A stretch of 22,145 nucleotides of DNA from JANMCE01 sp031360915 (GTDB lineage Bacteria; Actinomycetota; Acidimicrobiia; Acidimicrobiales; Ilumatobacteraceae), in assembly GCA_031360915.1 (NCBI GenBank), contig JANMCE010000149.1:1-22145 (forward strand), in the 5' to 3' direction. This document shows positions 15,630 through 22,145 of the stretch, piece after piece (the first letter of the stretch is position 1; every line of letters starts with the position of its first letter). Under the pieces are notes generated by a model, which saw nothing but the letters and a program-made list of their open reading frames with translations, was not told where the DNA came from and ran no database searches. A program made the translations under genes and the position numbers.

Positions 15630-16805
15630 ATGGACGGATCACCTGGCGGTGACACGGCGTCGGGTTCTCGCGATGTGGATCGTCTGGTTGTTGGCCAGGT
15701 CGGTCGGGTGGTTCGTTGCGAATCCACGCCGGGGGTTCAGTTGCTTGATGCGGCGGGTGTCCCGGTTGTGGCCGTTGATGAGTTTTTGCGGTCGTTGGCT
15801 GCGTCGGACTCGCCAGCGACGACTTTGTATTCGTATGCGTCGGCGTTGTTGCGTTGGTGGCGGTTCCTCGCAGCAATCGACGTTGTTTGGGATAACGCCG
15901 GACGGGTCGATGTCCGCGATTTCGTGTTGTGGTTGCGTGGGTCGTCCCGTCATGGGTCGACGTTGGGGTTCGCTCCGGCGACGATTAATCACAATTTGGC
16001 GGTGCTCGGGTCGTTCTACGCTGAGCGTATAGGCGCGGGTGTCGGGCCGGTGATCAGCCCTGTTCCTGGGGTGGCGGCATCTGATGGGCAGCGCAGGTAT
16101 GCGCACCACAATCCGATGGAGCCGTTCCGGCGGGGTCCGCGGGCCCCGCTGCGGCAGAAGGTGCCGCAGGTTGGTTCACGCGGGTTGGGTGATCGGGCGT
16201 TCGACGAGTTGTTCGCAGCGATGGGCTCCGACCGGGATCGGGCGTTGATGGCGTTCTATGTGAGCACCGGCGCTCGGGCGTCGGAACTGCTCGGGTTGAG
16301 CATCGACCGGGTTGATATCGCTCAGCAGATGATCGGGGTGTACCGCAAGGGAACGGGCCGGTTGCAGTGGTTGCCGGCGTCGGCGGACTCGTTTGTGTGG
16401 TGGCGGCTTTACGAGGCCCGGTTGGAACGTCCCGCTGGTGAGACAGCGGTCTGGTTGACGCGCCGGGCACCGATCGTGGCGTTGTCGTATGCGGCGATGC
16501 GACGGGTACTACAACGAGCGAATGACGGTTTGGCGACCGGGTGGACGTTGCATGATTTGAGGCATACCGCGGCGCGGCGGATGATCGTGGATCCGTCGGT
16601 TTCATTGACCGACGTGCAGTGGGTGCTTGGTCATGCGCATTTGTCGACAACTGCGATTTATTTGCGCCCGGACGAGGACGAGGTGATCGTCCGTGTCCGT
16701 CAGCACCACCAACGCAGCGTGGACCCGCCGCCACCGGTGCTGGTGCTGTCGGGCTATCGCCAGGCAGTTCTGGATACGTTGTTGGGTGCTGGTCGTGCGC
16801 GCTGA
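15630..16805 (+). CDS. Tyrosine recombinase (TnpA-like integrase)
   Basis: This 391-aa protein has an N-terminal SAM-like core-binding domain (about 40-160: TTLYSYASALLRWWRFLAAI, ATINHNLAVLGSFYAERIG). The C-terminal catalytic domain carries every active-site residue: R216 in STGARASELLGL, K240 in YRKGTGRLQWLP, H308/R311 in LHDLRHTAARRM, H335 in LGHAHLSTTAIY, and the nucleophile Y344. ATG 15630 is chosen because GGAG (15620-15623) sits 6 bases upstream; ATG 15624 is too close to it. The gene is markedly richer in G and T, with many NNG/NNT codons, than the C-rich Wadjet genes, a sign of separate origin. Its end overlaps the next recombinase by 11 bases. Confidence 0.92.
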   Translation: MDGSPGGDTASGSRDVDRLVVGQVGRVVRCESTPGVQLLDAAGVPVVAVDEFLRSLAASDSPATTLYSYASALLRWWRFLAAIDVVWDNAGRVDVRDFVLWLRGSSRHGSTLGFAPATINHNLAVLGSFYAERIGAGVGPVISPVPGVAASDGQRRYAHHNPMEPFRRGPRAPLRQKVPQVGSRGLGDRAFDELFAAMGSDRDRALMAFYVSTGARASELLGLSIDRVDIAQQMIGVYRKGTGRLQWLPASADSFVWWRLYEARLERPAGETAVWLTRRAPIVALSYAAMRRVLQRANDGLATGWTLHDLRHTAARRMIVDPSVSLTDVQWVLGHAHLSTTAIYLRPDEDEVIVRVRQHHQRSVDPPPPVLVLSGYRQAVLDTLLGAGRAR

Positions 16806-19314
16806 AGCGTCGCCGGGGTGGTCACCGATCGATGTGTATTCGGACCCTGTGCCGCAACCGGGGCAGCGGTGGCATGGTCAGCATCGCAGCCCAAGCCAAC
16901 TCGCCGCCGACGTGACCGATCCGGCGGCGCACGGTTATCAGGCTCCGCCGCTGGCGGTGACTGCGGCGTTGCCACGCCCGACGATGTGGCCAGAAACATG
17001 CCGGACAGCGGAGGAGATCGTCGCGCTCTTTGAGGTGATGCTCGCTGGCGAGTCGCGTGAGGTGAACCGAAAATCGCGGCAGACACGCGCTCGCGGTCTG
17101 ATCGATCTGCTCGACTGGCTGGCTGGTTTCGGAGGCGAAACATGGCAGCAACGCTGGATTGCTGGGGGTCTGAACGATCAGCAGATCGCCTGGACGGACC
17201 TGGCGGCCGACACCCGGGCGGGTAACGCTACGAGTTACGCCCGGTCAATACTGATCGGCGGTGTCGGCGGGTTGATCTCGTTGAGCGTGATCCGTCCGAG
17301 TTACGCATGGTTGTATGCCTTCCGGTCGAAACCGACGTTGTCGGAGTTTCGTGAGGCCCGTGATCCCGACGGGTTCACCGAACTGTCCAAGCTGTGTTCG
17401 GGCCTGCCTGGTTACAACGTGTTCCAGGAGGAATCGGCGTTCAAGACGCTCGCTCGGATCTTGATCCACAACGGCGGGAAACTCGCCGACATCACGATCG
17501 AGGACTGTCGCGAGGCGTACGCCGCTCAGCTCGCGTACAGTTCATCAACATCATCGTTGTGGTATTGGATGTTGCTGCATGGCGGGCAACTCGGCCCGAC
17601 TGCTCCACGCCACGCTCAGGCTCTGACGCTCGGGGGGCAACGCTCAATCACTGAACTCGTTGACGGTTACCGCGTCCAGGCCCCAGCGGTGCGGCAACTG
17701 CTGATCGACTATCTGCAAGAACGCCGGGCGACCGTCGATTACTCAACGGTCGTTCGGCTCGCCGCGGTTCTGGTGCTGCTTTTCTGGCGTGACCTGGAGA
17801 TTCATGAGCCCGGCATCGATTCACTCGATCTCAGCAACGAGGTCGCCCGACGGTGGAAGGATCGGCTCCGGGTCGTTGCCTACGGCCGCCATCGTGTCGG
17901 TCGTCAACGCGAAGACCCGAACGCGATCCTGATGACTGTCCGGGCGTTCTACGACGATTTGAGCCATTGGGCAACGCAGGACCCGCCACGGTGGGGTCGT
18001 TGGGTGGCCCCGAACCCGATCCGTGCTCGCGACCTGATCGGTCAGAACAAACAGAAAAGCCGAATGCGAGCCCGGATGCATCAACGCACCCGCGAACTCG
18101 CCCCGCTCGTCGCCCCGCTCGTCGCGCCGCTCGCCGTGTCAGCCGCCCGGCAACGCCTCCATGCCACCGCGCTGCTCGCTGCTGGCCGCAACGCCGCCGA
18201 TGGTGAACAGTTCACCGTCGACGATGAAACCTTGACCCGAGCCGTGATGATCACCGACCCGGCCAAAGGTGGGCGAGGCCGCCCCGGGATGATCTGGGCA
18301 TACCAGGGCGACGGTGTCCGACGGAACCTGATCAGTGAGGAGGAACGTACCTTCTGGGGGTGGGCGGTGATCGAAGTGCTCCGCCATACCGGCATCCGCG
18401 TCGAGGAACTCACCGAACTCACCCACCGCAGCTTCGTCGCGTACACGCTGCCCTCAACCGGCGAAATCATCCCGCTGCTCCAAGTCACCCCATCCAAAAC
18501 TGATAAAGAACGACTCCTTGTCGTCAGCCCAGAACTCGGCGAAGTGCTCGCCACGATCATCGACCGGGTCCGCGCCGGTGCCGATCAAGTGCCACTTATC
18601 ATCCGCTGCGACCACGCTGAACGGGTCAACAGCCCACCGCTACCGTTCCTGTTCCAGTGGCGCTACGGGCTCATCAACTCGATGATCAGCGAAGCCCGAG
18701 CCGGTCGCCTGATGGACCTCATCGTTCACGCCAGCGGACTCACCCACACAGACGGGACCCCGGCACACTTCACCCCACACGACTTCCGACGTATCTTCGC
18801 CACCGAAGCCGTCGCCGCCGGTCTCCCCGTTCATATCGCCGCGAAAGTCCTCGGCCACGACAGTTTGAACACCACCCAGGGCTACGTCGCGGTCTACGAC
18901 CACGACGTCATCGAACACCACCGGGCGTTTATCGCTCGCCGCCGCCAACAACGCCCCAGCGCCGAATACCGTGACGTCACCGACGCCGAATGGGACGAGT
19001 TCCTCGCCCATTTCGAACTACGAAAAGTCGAACTCGGGATCTGCGGTCGCGCCTATGCGACGCCATGCATCCACGAACACGCGTGCGTCCGATGCCCGCT
19101 GCTTCGCCCAGACCCGAACCAACTCGGACGGCTCGAAGAGATCCGAACCAACCTCGTCGCCCGCATCGACGAAGCCAACCTGAAAGGGTGGGCCGGCGAA
19201 CTCGAAGGGCTCCACATCAGCCTCGCCGCCGCCGACCTCAAACTCGACCAGATGCGCCGCGACCACAACGTCACTGTCTCGGTCGCTGCGCCCACCACCA
19301 AGCGGTCTCGATGA
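16795..19314 (+). CDS. Large tyrosine recombinase (TnpB-like integrase)
   Basis: This 839-aa protein is a tyrosine recombinase with a very long N-terminal part (about 1-500). The C-terminal catalytic domain has R535 in HTGIRVEELTEL, K568 in TPSKTDKERLLV, H662/R665 in TPHDFRRIFATEA, H688 in LGHDSLNTTQGY and Y697. After it comes a cysteine/histidine cluster CIHEHACVRCPLLRPDP and a closing helix, both typical of TnpB-like recombinases of Tn554-type sets. GTG 16795 is taken as the start because it overlaps the previous stop by 11 bases; reading further upstream gives only antisense-like sequence inside the first integrase. Codon bias drifts from mixed in the 5' half to strongly C-ending in the 3' half. 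Confidence 0.9.
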   Translation: MRAEASPGWSPIDVYSDPVPQPGQRWHGQHRSPSQLAADVTDPAAHGYQAPPLAVTAALPRPTMWPETCRTAEEIVALFEVMLAGESREVNRKSRQTRARGLIDLLDWLAGFGGETWQQRWIAGGLNDQQIAWTDLAADTRAGNATSYARSILIGGVGGLISLSVIRPSYAWLYAFRSKPTLSEFREARDPDGFTELSKLCSGLPGYNVFQEESAFKTLARILIHNGGKLADITIEDCREAYAAQLAYSSSTSSLWYWMLLHGGQLGPTAPRHAQALTLGGQRSITELVDGYRVQAPAVRQLLIDYLQERRATVDYSTVVRLAAVLVLLFWRDLEIHEPGIDSLDLSNEVARRWKDRLRVVAYGRHRVGRQREDPNAILMTVRAFYDDLSHWATQDPPRWGRWVAPNPIRARDLIGQNKQKSRMRARMHQRTRELAPLVAPLVAPLAVSAARQRLHATALLAAGRNAADGEQFTVDDETLTRAVMITDPAKGGRGRPGMIWAYQGDGVRRNLISEEERTFWGWAVIEVLRHTGIRVEELTELTHRSFVAYTLPSTGEIIPLLQVTPSKTDKERLLVVSPELGEVLATIIDRVRAGADQVPLIIRCDHAERVNSPPLPFLFQWRYGLINSMISEARAGRLMDLIVHASGLTHTDGTPAHFTPHDFRRIFATEAVAAGLPVHIAAKVLGHDSLNTTQGYVAVYDHDVIEHHRAFIARRRQQRPSAEYRDVTDAEWDEFLAHFELRKVELGICGRAYATPCIHEHACVRCPLLRPDPNQLGRLEEIRTNLVARIDEANLKGWAGELEGLHISLAAADLKLDQMRRDHNVTVSVAAPTTKRSR
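18100..18135 (+). repeat. Triplicated 12-bp unit inside the large recombinase
   Basis: GCCCCGCTCGTC occurs at 18100-18111 and 18112-18123, and as GCGCCGCTCGCC at 18124-18135. The repeats code for APLVAPLVAPLA in the linker before the catalytic domain. The frame is kept, so copy number can vary without breaking the gene. Confidence 0.75.
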
Positions 19315-19584
19315 CAACACCCCGCCCCCTGACAGGTGAAGACAGCGAACGAGTCATCGAGCACGCCATCGGATCGCTCGGCACCCTACGTCGAGCTGCC
19401 CTGGCTTGGTGACGCAGGGACAACCCTTCACCTCCTCACCAGCCTCATCCGACAAGCTGAACAGGCCCTCCCCGCTGCCGTCGCCGAAGCCCGCGATCAG
19501 GAATACTCATGGGCCCAAATCGCCCGGATGCTCGGCACCACCCCAACCGCGGCACGCCAGCGCTACTTCACCGGGCCAGCTTGA
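19311..19584 (+). pseudogene. Small HTH accessory gene (TnpC-like position), frameshifted
   Basis: ATG 19311 overlaps the recombinase stop as ATGA and opens a frame reading GEDSERVIEHAIGSLGTLRR, but this stops at 19411-19413. Coding continues in the +1 frame from about 19395: LPWLGDAGTTLHLLTSLIRQ, then EYSWAQIARMLGTTPTAARQ, ending at 19584. The second part is an HTH-like helix pair. Joined, the two give one protein of about 90 aa in the position of Tn554 TnpC. A single-base insertion between 19385 and 19413 would explain the break. A sequencing error is possible, and an alternative start at GTG 19336 would give an 82-aa protein with a poor N-terminus and no ribosome site. Confidence 0.6.
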
Positions 19585-19754
19585 CTCGACCACATGTGCC
19601 GGGCCGACCGGTGGATGAGAACAGATGCGCCGCCCCCGCCACGGCGACTCCCTCAAAGTGGCCGTTGCCGCTCAAACGCCCCACCGGCCCATAACGCGTT
19701 CCGCGCGCCACACAGATCCGTCGCAGAAGCCACAACAACACACCATCCGAGAAT

Positions 19755-19787
19755 ATGGGTGCAGTGTGCACCCATCCGGTGTATGAT
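19755..19787 (+). promoter_or_regulatory. Palindromic operator and -10 box of the vapBC operon
   Basis: A perfect 9-bp inverted repeat, ATGGGTGCA (19755-19763) and TGCACCCAT (19767-19775), has a 3-base centre. It lies just before -10 TATGAT (19782-19787) and covers the -35 region. The antitoxin ATG at 19795 is 7 bases past the -10 box, so the mRNA is probably leaderless. Ribbon-helix-helix antitoxins with their toxin repress their own promoter through such palindromes. The 170 bases from 19585 to 19754 hold no gene I can support. Confidence 0.8.
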
Positions 19788-19794
19788 GGCGACC

Positions 19795-20037
19795 ATGTCC
19801 AAAGTTATCCAGATCCGAGACGTGCCCGACGACGTGCACGATGCCCTGGCCGACGCGGCCGAGGCTCAGGGCCTCTCCCTGACCCGATACATGCTGCGCG
19901 AACTCAAGCACCTGGCCAAGCGCGCGCAAACAGTCCACGACAACGCCGCCGTGATCCGCCAAACCCAGGCGAGCGTTCGAGGCCGCGTCGATCGCGACAC
20001 CATCCTCGCCGCCTTGCACGAAGGACGCAACGATTGA
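19795..20037 (+). CDS. vapB: VapB/FitA-like ribbon-helix-helix antitoxin
   Basis: This 80-aa protein begins SKVIQIRDVPDDVHDALADA, the beta-strand and first helix of a ribbon-helix-helix DNA-binding fold. SLTRYMLREL gives the second helix. The C-terminal half (about 45-80) is charged and would wrap the toxin. The pattern IQIRDVPDDVHxALxxRA is common in FitA-type VapB antitoxins. ATG 19795 is preferred over the ATGs at 19783 and 19786 because those overlap the -10 box. Its stop overlaps the toxin start as TTGA, so the genes are translationally coupled. Confidence 0.88.
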   Translation: MSKVIQIRDVPDDVHDALADAAEAQGLSLTRYMLRELKHLAKRAQTVHDNAAVIRQTQASVRGRVDRDTILAALHEGRND

Positions 20038-20411
20038 AAGTCGTCGATGCCAGCGTGATTGTCGAACTCGTCGCGAACGATCTGGACCCCGACCGCCTCG
20101 GCGACGAGGAACTCGCGGTTCCTCATCTCATCGACAGCGAAGTGACCAACGTCCTTCGTCGCCTCGTCGCCCACAAGGTCCTGAGCGACAAACAAGGCAC
20201 GACCGCGCTGGACGGCTTCACCCGCCTGGCCCTGACCCGCTTCCCGGCGGACTGGCTCCGACCAAGAATGTGGGCACTCCGGCACAATCTCAGCGCTTAC
20301 GACGCCACATACGTCGCCCTGACCGAGATGATTGGCGCGACCGCGCTGCTGACGACCGACGCCCGCCTCGCCAACGCACCAGGCGTCAACTGCCGCATTG
20401 AACTGCTGTGA
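20034..20411 (+). CDS. vapC: VapC family PIN-domain toxin
   Basis: This 125-aa PIN-domain ribonuclease has the full acidic set: D5 in KVVDASVIVEL, E36 in DSEVTNVLRRL, D90 in SAYDATYVALTE and D109 in LLTTDARLAN. These coordinate the metal used to cut RNA, usually tRNA or rRNA in VapC toxins. The TTG start at 20034 overlaps the antitoxin stop (TTGA) and gives the family's normal N-terminus. The frame is intact with normal length. It is neutralised by the antitoxin just upstream and repressed from the palindrome at 19755. It may stabilise the neighbouring recombinase module or chromosomal island (inference). Confidence 0.92.
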   Translation: MKVVDASVIVELVANDLDPDRLGDEELAVPHLIDSEVTNVLRRLVAHKVLSDKQGTTALDGFTRLALTRFPADWLRPRMWALRHNLSAYDATYVALTEMIGATALLTTDARLANAPGVNCRIELL

Positions 20412-20616
20412 CCATCGTGTCCAGCGTTGCCACATAAACCAGACTCGCATGCACCTATCACCACCACGATCGCGACTCCTCTTGCGTCGCCCCCGCTGGT
20501 GCGGATAAGAGTTCGGCTACGCCAGGCCCCGTGCGGCCGGCCCTCGACGAACCGGGGATCGAGATCTACTCCTACCACCGCGGCGAAGGCAACAGCTCGT
20601 TCACCCCTAACGGTGC

Positions 20617-20626
20617 CACAATTGTG
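20617..20626. promoter_or_regulatory. Short palindrome upstream of the EamA gene
   Basis: CACAATTGTG is a perfect 10-bp palindrome 37 bases before the GTG at 20664, in the 252-base gap after vapC. A metal-sensing repressor site is possible given the His-rich product downstream, but the sequence is too short to name a regulator. The rest of the gap holds no convincing gene; a short open frame at 20531-20660 is not supported. Confidence 0.3.
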
Positions 20627-20663
20627 CGATGGTCAACGATTACTCGCGGGCTGAGGTCGCTGC

Positions 20664-21686
20664 GTGAACCAGCGTGGTCTGACGCTGTGTGGCCTAGCGG
20701 CGGTGCTGTTCGGTTTGTCAACCCCGGCAGCGTCGCGGCTTGCTCGGGAGATGAACGCGTTCAGTCTTGCTGGGTTGCTGTACCTGGGCGCGGCGCTCGC
20801 CGTGTTGCCGTTCGCCAAGACCGTTCGACCAACGCGTCAGGCCGTCCGGCGCGCGGCTCCCCGATTAGCGGTCGCGGTGGTGGCGGGCGGCGCGATCGGC
20901 CCGGTCCTTCTGGCGGTTGGTTTGCGTCAAGCACCGGCGTCGACGGTATCGCTGCTGCTGAACCTTGAGTTGGTGTTCACGACGATCCTTGCTGTGGTTG
21001 TGTTTCATGAGCATCTCGGCCAACGCGTGATAGCCGGGGCGACACTCGTTGTCGTCGCCGGCGGGATCCTGGCCTGGTCGGGTGACACGGGCCTGCGTTG
21101 GGGAGCATTCATCGTCGCGGGGGCCTGCCTGTGTTGGGCGGTTGACAATGGTGTCACCGCGAAACTCGACGAACTTGCCCCGGTACACATCACGCTCGCC
21201 AAAGGGGCGGTGGCTGGCGGGGCGAATCTGCTCATCGGGCTACTCCTCGGACACGGCCCCTCGGGTTGGGCTGTCCCGGCTGCTCTGCTGGTCGGCGCAG
21301 TCGGCTATGGCGCGTCGATCACCATGTGGGTCGCCGGTGCCCGTGAACTCGGCGCAGCCCGAGGCCAATTGGTGTTCGCTACCGCGCCGTTCGTCGGAGC
21401 GGTCGCGTCGTGGCTGATTCTCGGCGACGCAGTGCATGGTCGCGAGGTGTTGTCGTTGGTGATCGCTGTGATCGGGGTCGGGTTCGTTCTACGCAGCGAC
21501 CACGAGCACGATCACCAACACGCACCCGTGGAACATGAGCACGACCATGTTCATGCCGACGGCCATCACGACGATCACAACCACGAATCGGTCCTGGGAC
21601 GACACGTTCACGCTCACCGCCACCCGGCAAAGGCGCACACCCACCCGCACCTACCAGATCTCCACCATCGCCACGACCATGCCTGA
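20664..21686 (+). CDS. EamA/DMT family exporter with His-rich C-terminal tail
   Basis: This 340-aa protein has about ten membrane helices forming two EamA repeats. The first spans about 5-140 (LTLCGLAAVLFGLSTPAASR at the start, ASTVSLLLNLELVFTTILAV near 94-113). The second spans about 145-275 (GAFIVAGACLCWAVDNGVTA). The last 60 residues (from 279) form a cytoplasmic-side or external tail with about 23 His and many Asp and Glu. EamA proteins are drug/metabolite transporters. The His tail resembles those of nickel, cobalt and zinc transporters, so metal export or buffering is the likely job (inference). GTG 20664 starts directly at the first helix; GAGGT at 20653-20657 is a fair ribosome site. 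A hairpin follows the gene. Confidence 0.88.
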   Translation: MNQRGLTLCGLAAVLFGLSTPAASRLAREMNAFSLAGLLYLGAALAVLPFAKTVRPTRQAVRRAAPRLAVAVVAGGAIGPVLLAVGLRQAPASTVSLLLNLELVFTTILAVVVFHEHLGQRVIAGATLVVVAGGILAWSGDTGLRWGAFIVAGACLCWAVDNGVTAKLDELAPVHITLAKGAVAGGANLLIGLLLGHGPSGWAVPAALLVGAVGYGASITMWVAGARELGAARGQLVFATAPFVGAVASWLILGDAVHGREVLSLVIAVIGVGFVLRSDHEHDHQHAPVEHEHDHVHADGHHDDHNHESVLGRHVHAHRHPAKAHTHPHLPDLHHRHDHA

Positions 21687-21725
21687 GCAGCGCGAGCGAG
21701 CCCCATCCCCTCGTCATGATGAGAT

Positions 21726-21749
21726 TACCACCGACCTCTGGCGGTGGTA
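21726..21749 (+). terminator. Hairpin after the EamA gene, possible terminator
   Basis: Perfect 8-bp arms TACCACCG (21726-21733) and CGGTGGTA (21742-21749) flank an 8-base loop, 40 bases past the stop. Only TT follows, so a Rho-independent terminator is uncertain in this GC-rich host. It could also be an operator for the downstream gene. Confidence 0.4.
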
Positions 21750-21792
21750 TTGGGCAGAGTCATTGGTCCTGCCTACGGAAGGTATAGGTCTC

Positions 21793-21807
21793 TACTCTCC
21801 GGGGGTA
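21793..21807 (+). promoter_or_regulatory. CsoR-like copper operator candidate
   Basis: TACTCTCCGGGGGTA is an imperfect GC-centred palindrome with TAC/GTA ends, similar in form to actinobacterial CsoR sites. It overlaps the region just after a TATAGG -10-like box (21783-21788) and lies 53 bases before a cupredoxin-like gene, where a copper-responsive repressor would be expected. The match is by eye only. Confidence 0.35.
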
Positions 21808-21860
21808 ATGGGGCCGAGAATGCGAGTGTGGCCGTTCGAAGGCTGCGGAGGGGTTCTCTT

Positions 21861-22145
21861 GTGACGACAGTCCAACTAGCTGTGACGGTCGTGGGTGGTC
21901 TCGTGATTGTGTTGCTGGCGCGGTTCTTCTTCCGTTCTCGGGAGGCGACCACGGCCGTTGAGCAGGCCGGTGTGCAGGAGGTCCGGGTGGTCGTGCGCGG
22001 CGGTTACATACCGTCGACAATTCAGGCTCGCAGCGGTCTGCCGTTGCGGATTCTGTTCGATCGCCAAGAAGACGGCGACTGTTCCTCTCATGTGGTGTTC
22101 GCCGATCTCGGGTTGAGTCGCTTCCTCGCGCCGTTCGCTAGTACG
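21861..22145 (+). CDS. Membrane-anchored cupredoxin-like protein, 3' truncated by window end
   Basis: The first 95 residues are in view. An N-terminal membrane helix (about residues 5-24, QLAVTVVGGLVIVLLARFFF) is followed by a short linker. A beta-rich domain then begins VRVVVRGGYIPSTIQARSGL and runs to FDRQEDGDCSSHVVFADLGL. This is the cupredoxin-like domain found beside copper P-type ATPases in actinobacteria. The Cys and His in DCSSHVVF are candidate copper ligands. GTG 21861 follows a strong GGAGGGG at 21847-21853. The gene continues past the window. A copper ATPase just downstream would support the call. Confidence 0.75.
   Translation, partial: MTTVQLAVTVVGGLVIVLLARFFFRSREATTAVEQAGVQEVRVVVRGGYIPSTIQARSGLPLRILFDRQEDGDCSSHVVFADLGLSRFLAPFAST

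Larger units (their letters stand above)
15630..19584 (+). mobile_element. Tn554-like three-gene recombination module
   Basis: Two adjoining tyrosine recombinase genes (391 and 839 aa) and a small HTH gene overlap in one direction (11-base and ATGA overlaps). Order and relative sizes match TnpA, TnpB and TnpC of Tn554-type site-specific transposons, where the first two are recombinases and the third is a small accessory protein. The ends of any element cannot be placed: no obvious repeat pair flanks the module. The 105-base gap after jetD (15525-15629) is a possible end. Passenger genes could be the Wadjet/TA block on the left or vapBC on the right. Confidence 0.65.

Noticed and set aside
15503..15727. 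Minus-strand frame with HDHINHPNAGMVPQAPIKQAP
   Set aside because: Looks protein-like for a short stretch, but it overlaps the first recombinase start and has no motif or partner. It could be a fragment of a displaced gene; not supported enough to list.
20531..20663. Short open frame before the EamA gene
   Set aside because: It runs out of frame through the EamA start and shows no motif; treated as leader or debris.
1..22145. CRISPR array, tRNA or rRNA genes
   Set aside because: No regularly spaced repeats and no cloverleaf or rRNA-like conserved stretches were seen on either strand.

Overview
This window is GC-rich bacterial DNA with many GTG and TTG starts, 4-base ATGA/TTGA gene overlaps and several promoters whose -10 box lies 6-8 bases before the start codon (leaderless transcripts). 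This, with the families present, points to an actinobacterial chromosome or large element. Placement below phylum is not possible from the sequence. The window has no rRNA, tRNA or CRISPR array that I can see.

Left part (1-4231): a decayed patch of metal-stress genes. It has an ABC-transporter ATPase pseudogene with an in-frame stop, then two MerR-type regulation units. In the first, a merR gene is divergent from a small CC-motif protein and separated from it by a textbook 19-bp-spacer MerR promoter. In the second, a shortened MerR-like protein heads an ATGA-overlapped operon with a MerT-like CC membrane peptide and a four-helix membrane protein. Next comes a deletion scar joining the 5' truncated ends of a PAP2 phosphatase gene and a blaI-type repressor gene, followed by a broken M56 peptidase gene and an intact DUF1232 gene.

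Middle (4465-8226): a secreted BNR/Asp-box sialidase-like protein, a frame-broken remnant, a conserved protein of unknown function, a striking 12-bp inverted repeat, and an MntA/HepT (nucleotidyltransferase/HEPN) toxin-antitoxin pair read leftward.

Central defense cassette (8694-15524): a complete type I Wadjet operon jetA-jetB-jetC-jetD (DUF3375, DUF4194, SMC-like ATPase, DUF3322/DUF2220 Toprim-type nuclease). Every junction overlaps by 4 bases. Walker A, ABC signature, Walker B and the acidic Toprim residues are all intact, so the system looks functional. Known Wadjet complexes extrude DNA loops and cut small circular plasmids.

Mobile module (15630-19584): two overlapping tyrosine recombinases (391 and 839 aa) with complete R-K-H-R-H-Y sets, plus a small frameshifted HTH gene. 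The layout matches the TnpA-TnpB-TnpC set of Tn554-type elements. It follows jetD by about 100 bases with a visible change in base use, suggesting the Wadjet and TA genes sit in or beside an integrating element.

Right part (19755-22145): a VapBC/FitAB-like toxin-antitoxin operon with a perfect palindrome over its promoter, an EamA-type exporter with a very His-rich tail, and the 5' part of a membrane-anchored cupredoxin-like protein preceded by a CsoR-like site, returning to the metal theme. Overall this is a defense and metal-resistance accessory region with several scars of rearrangement.
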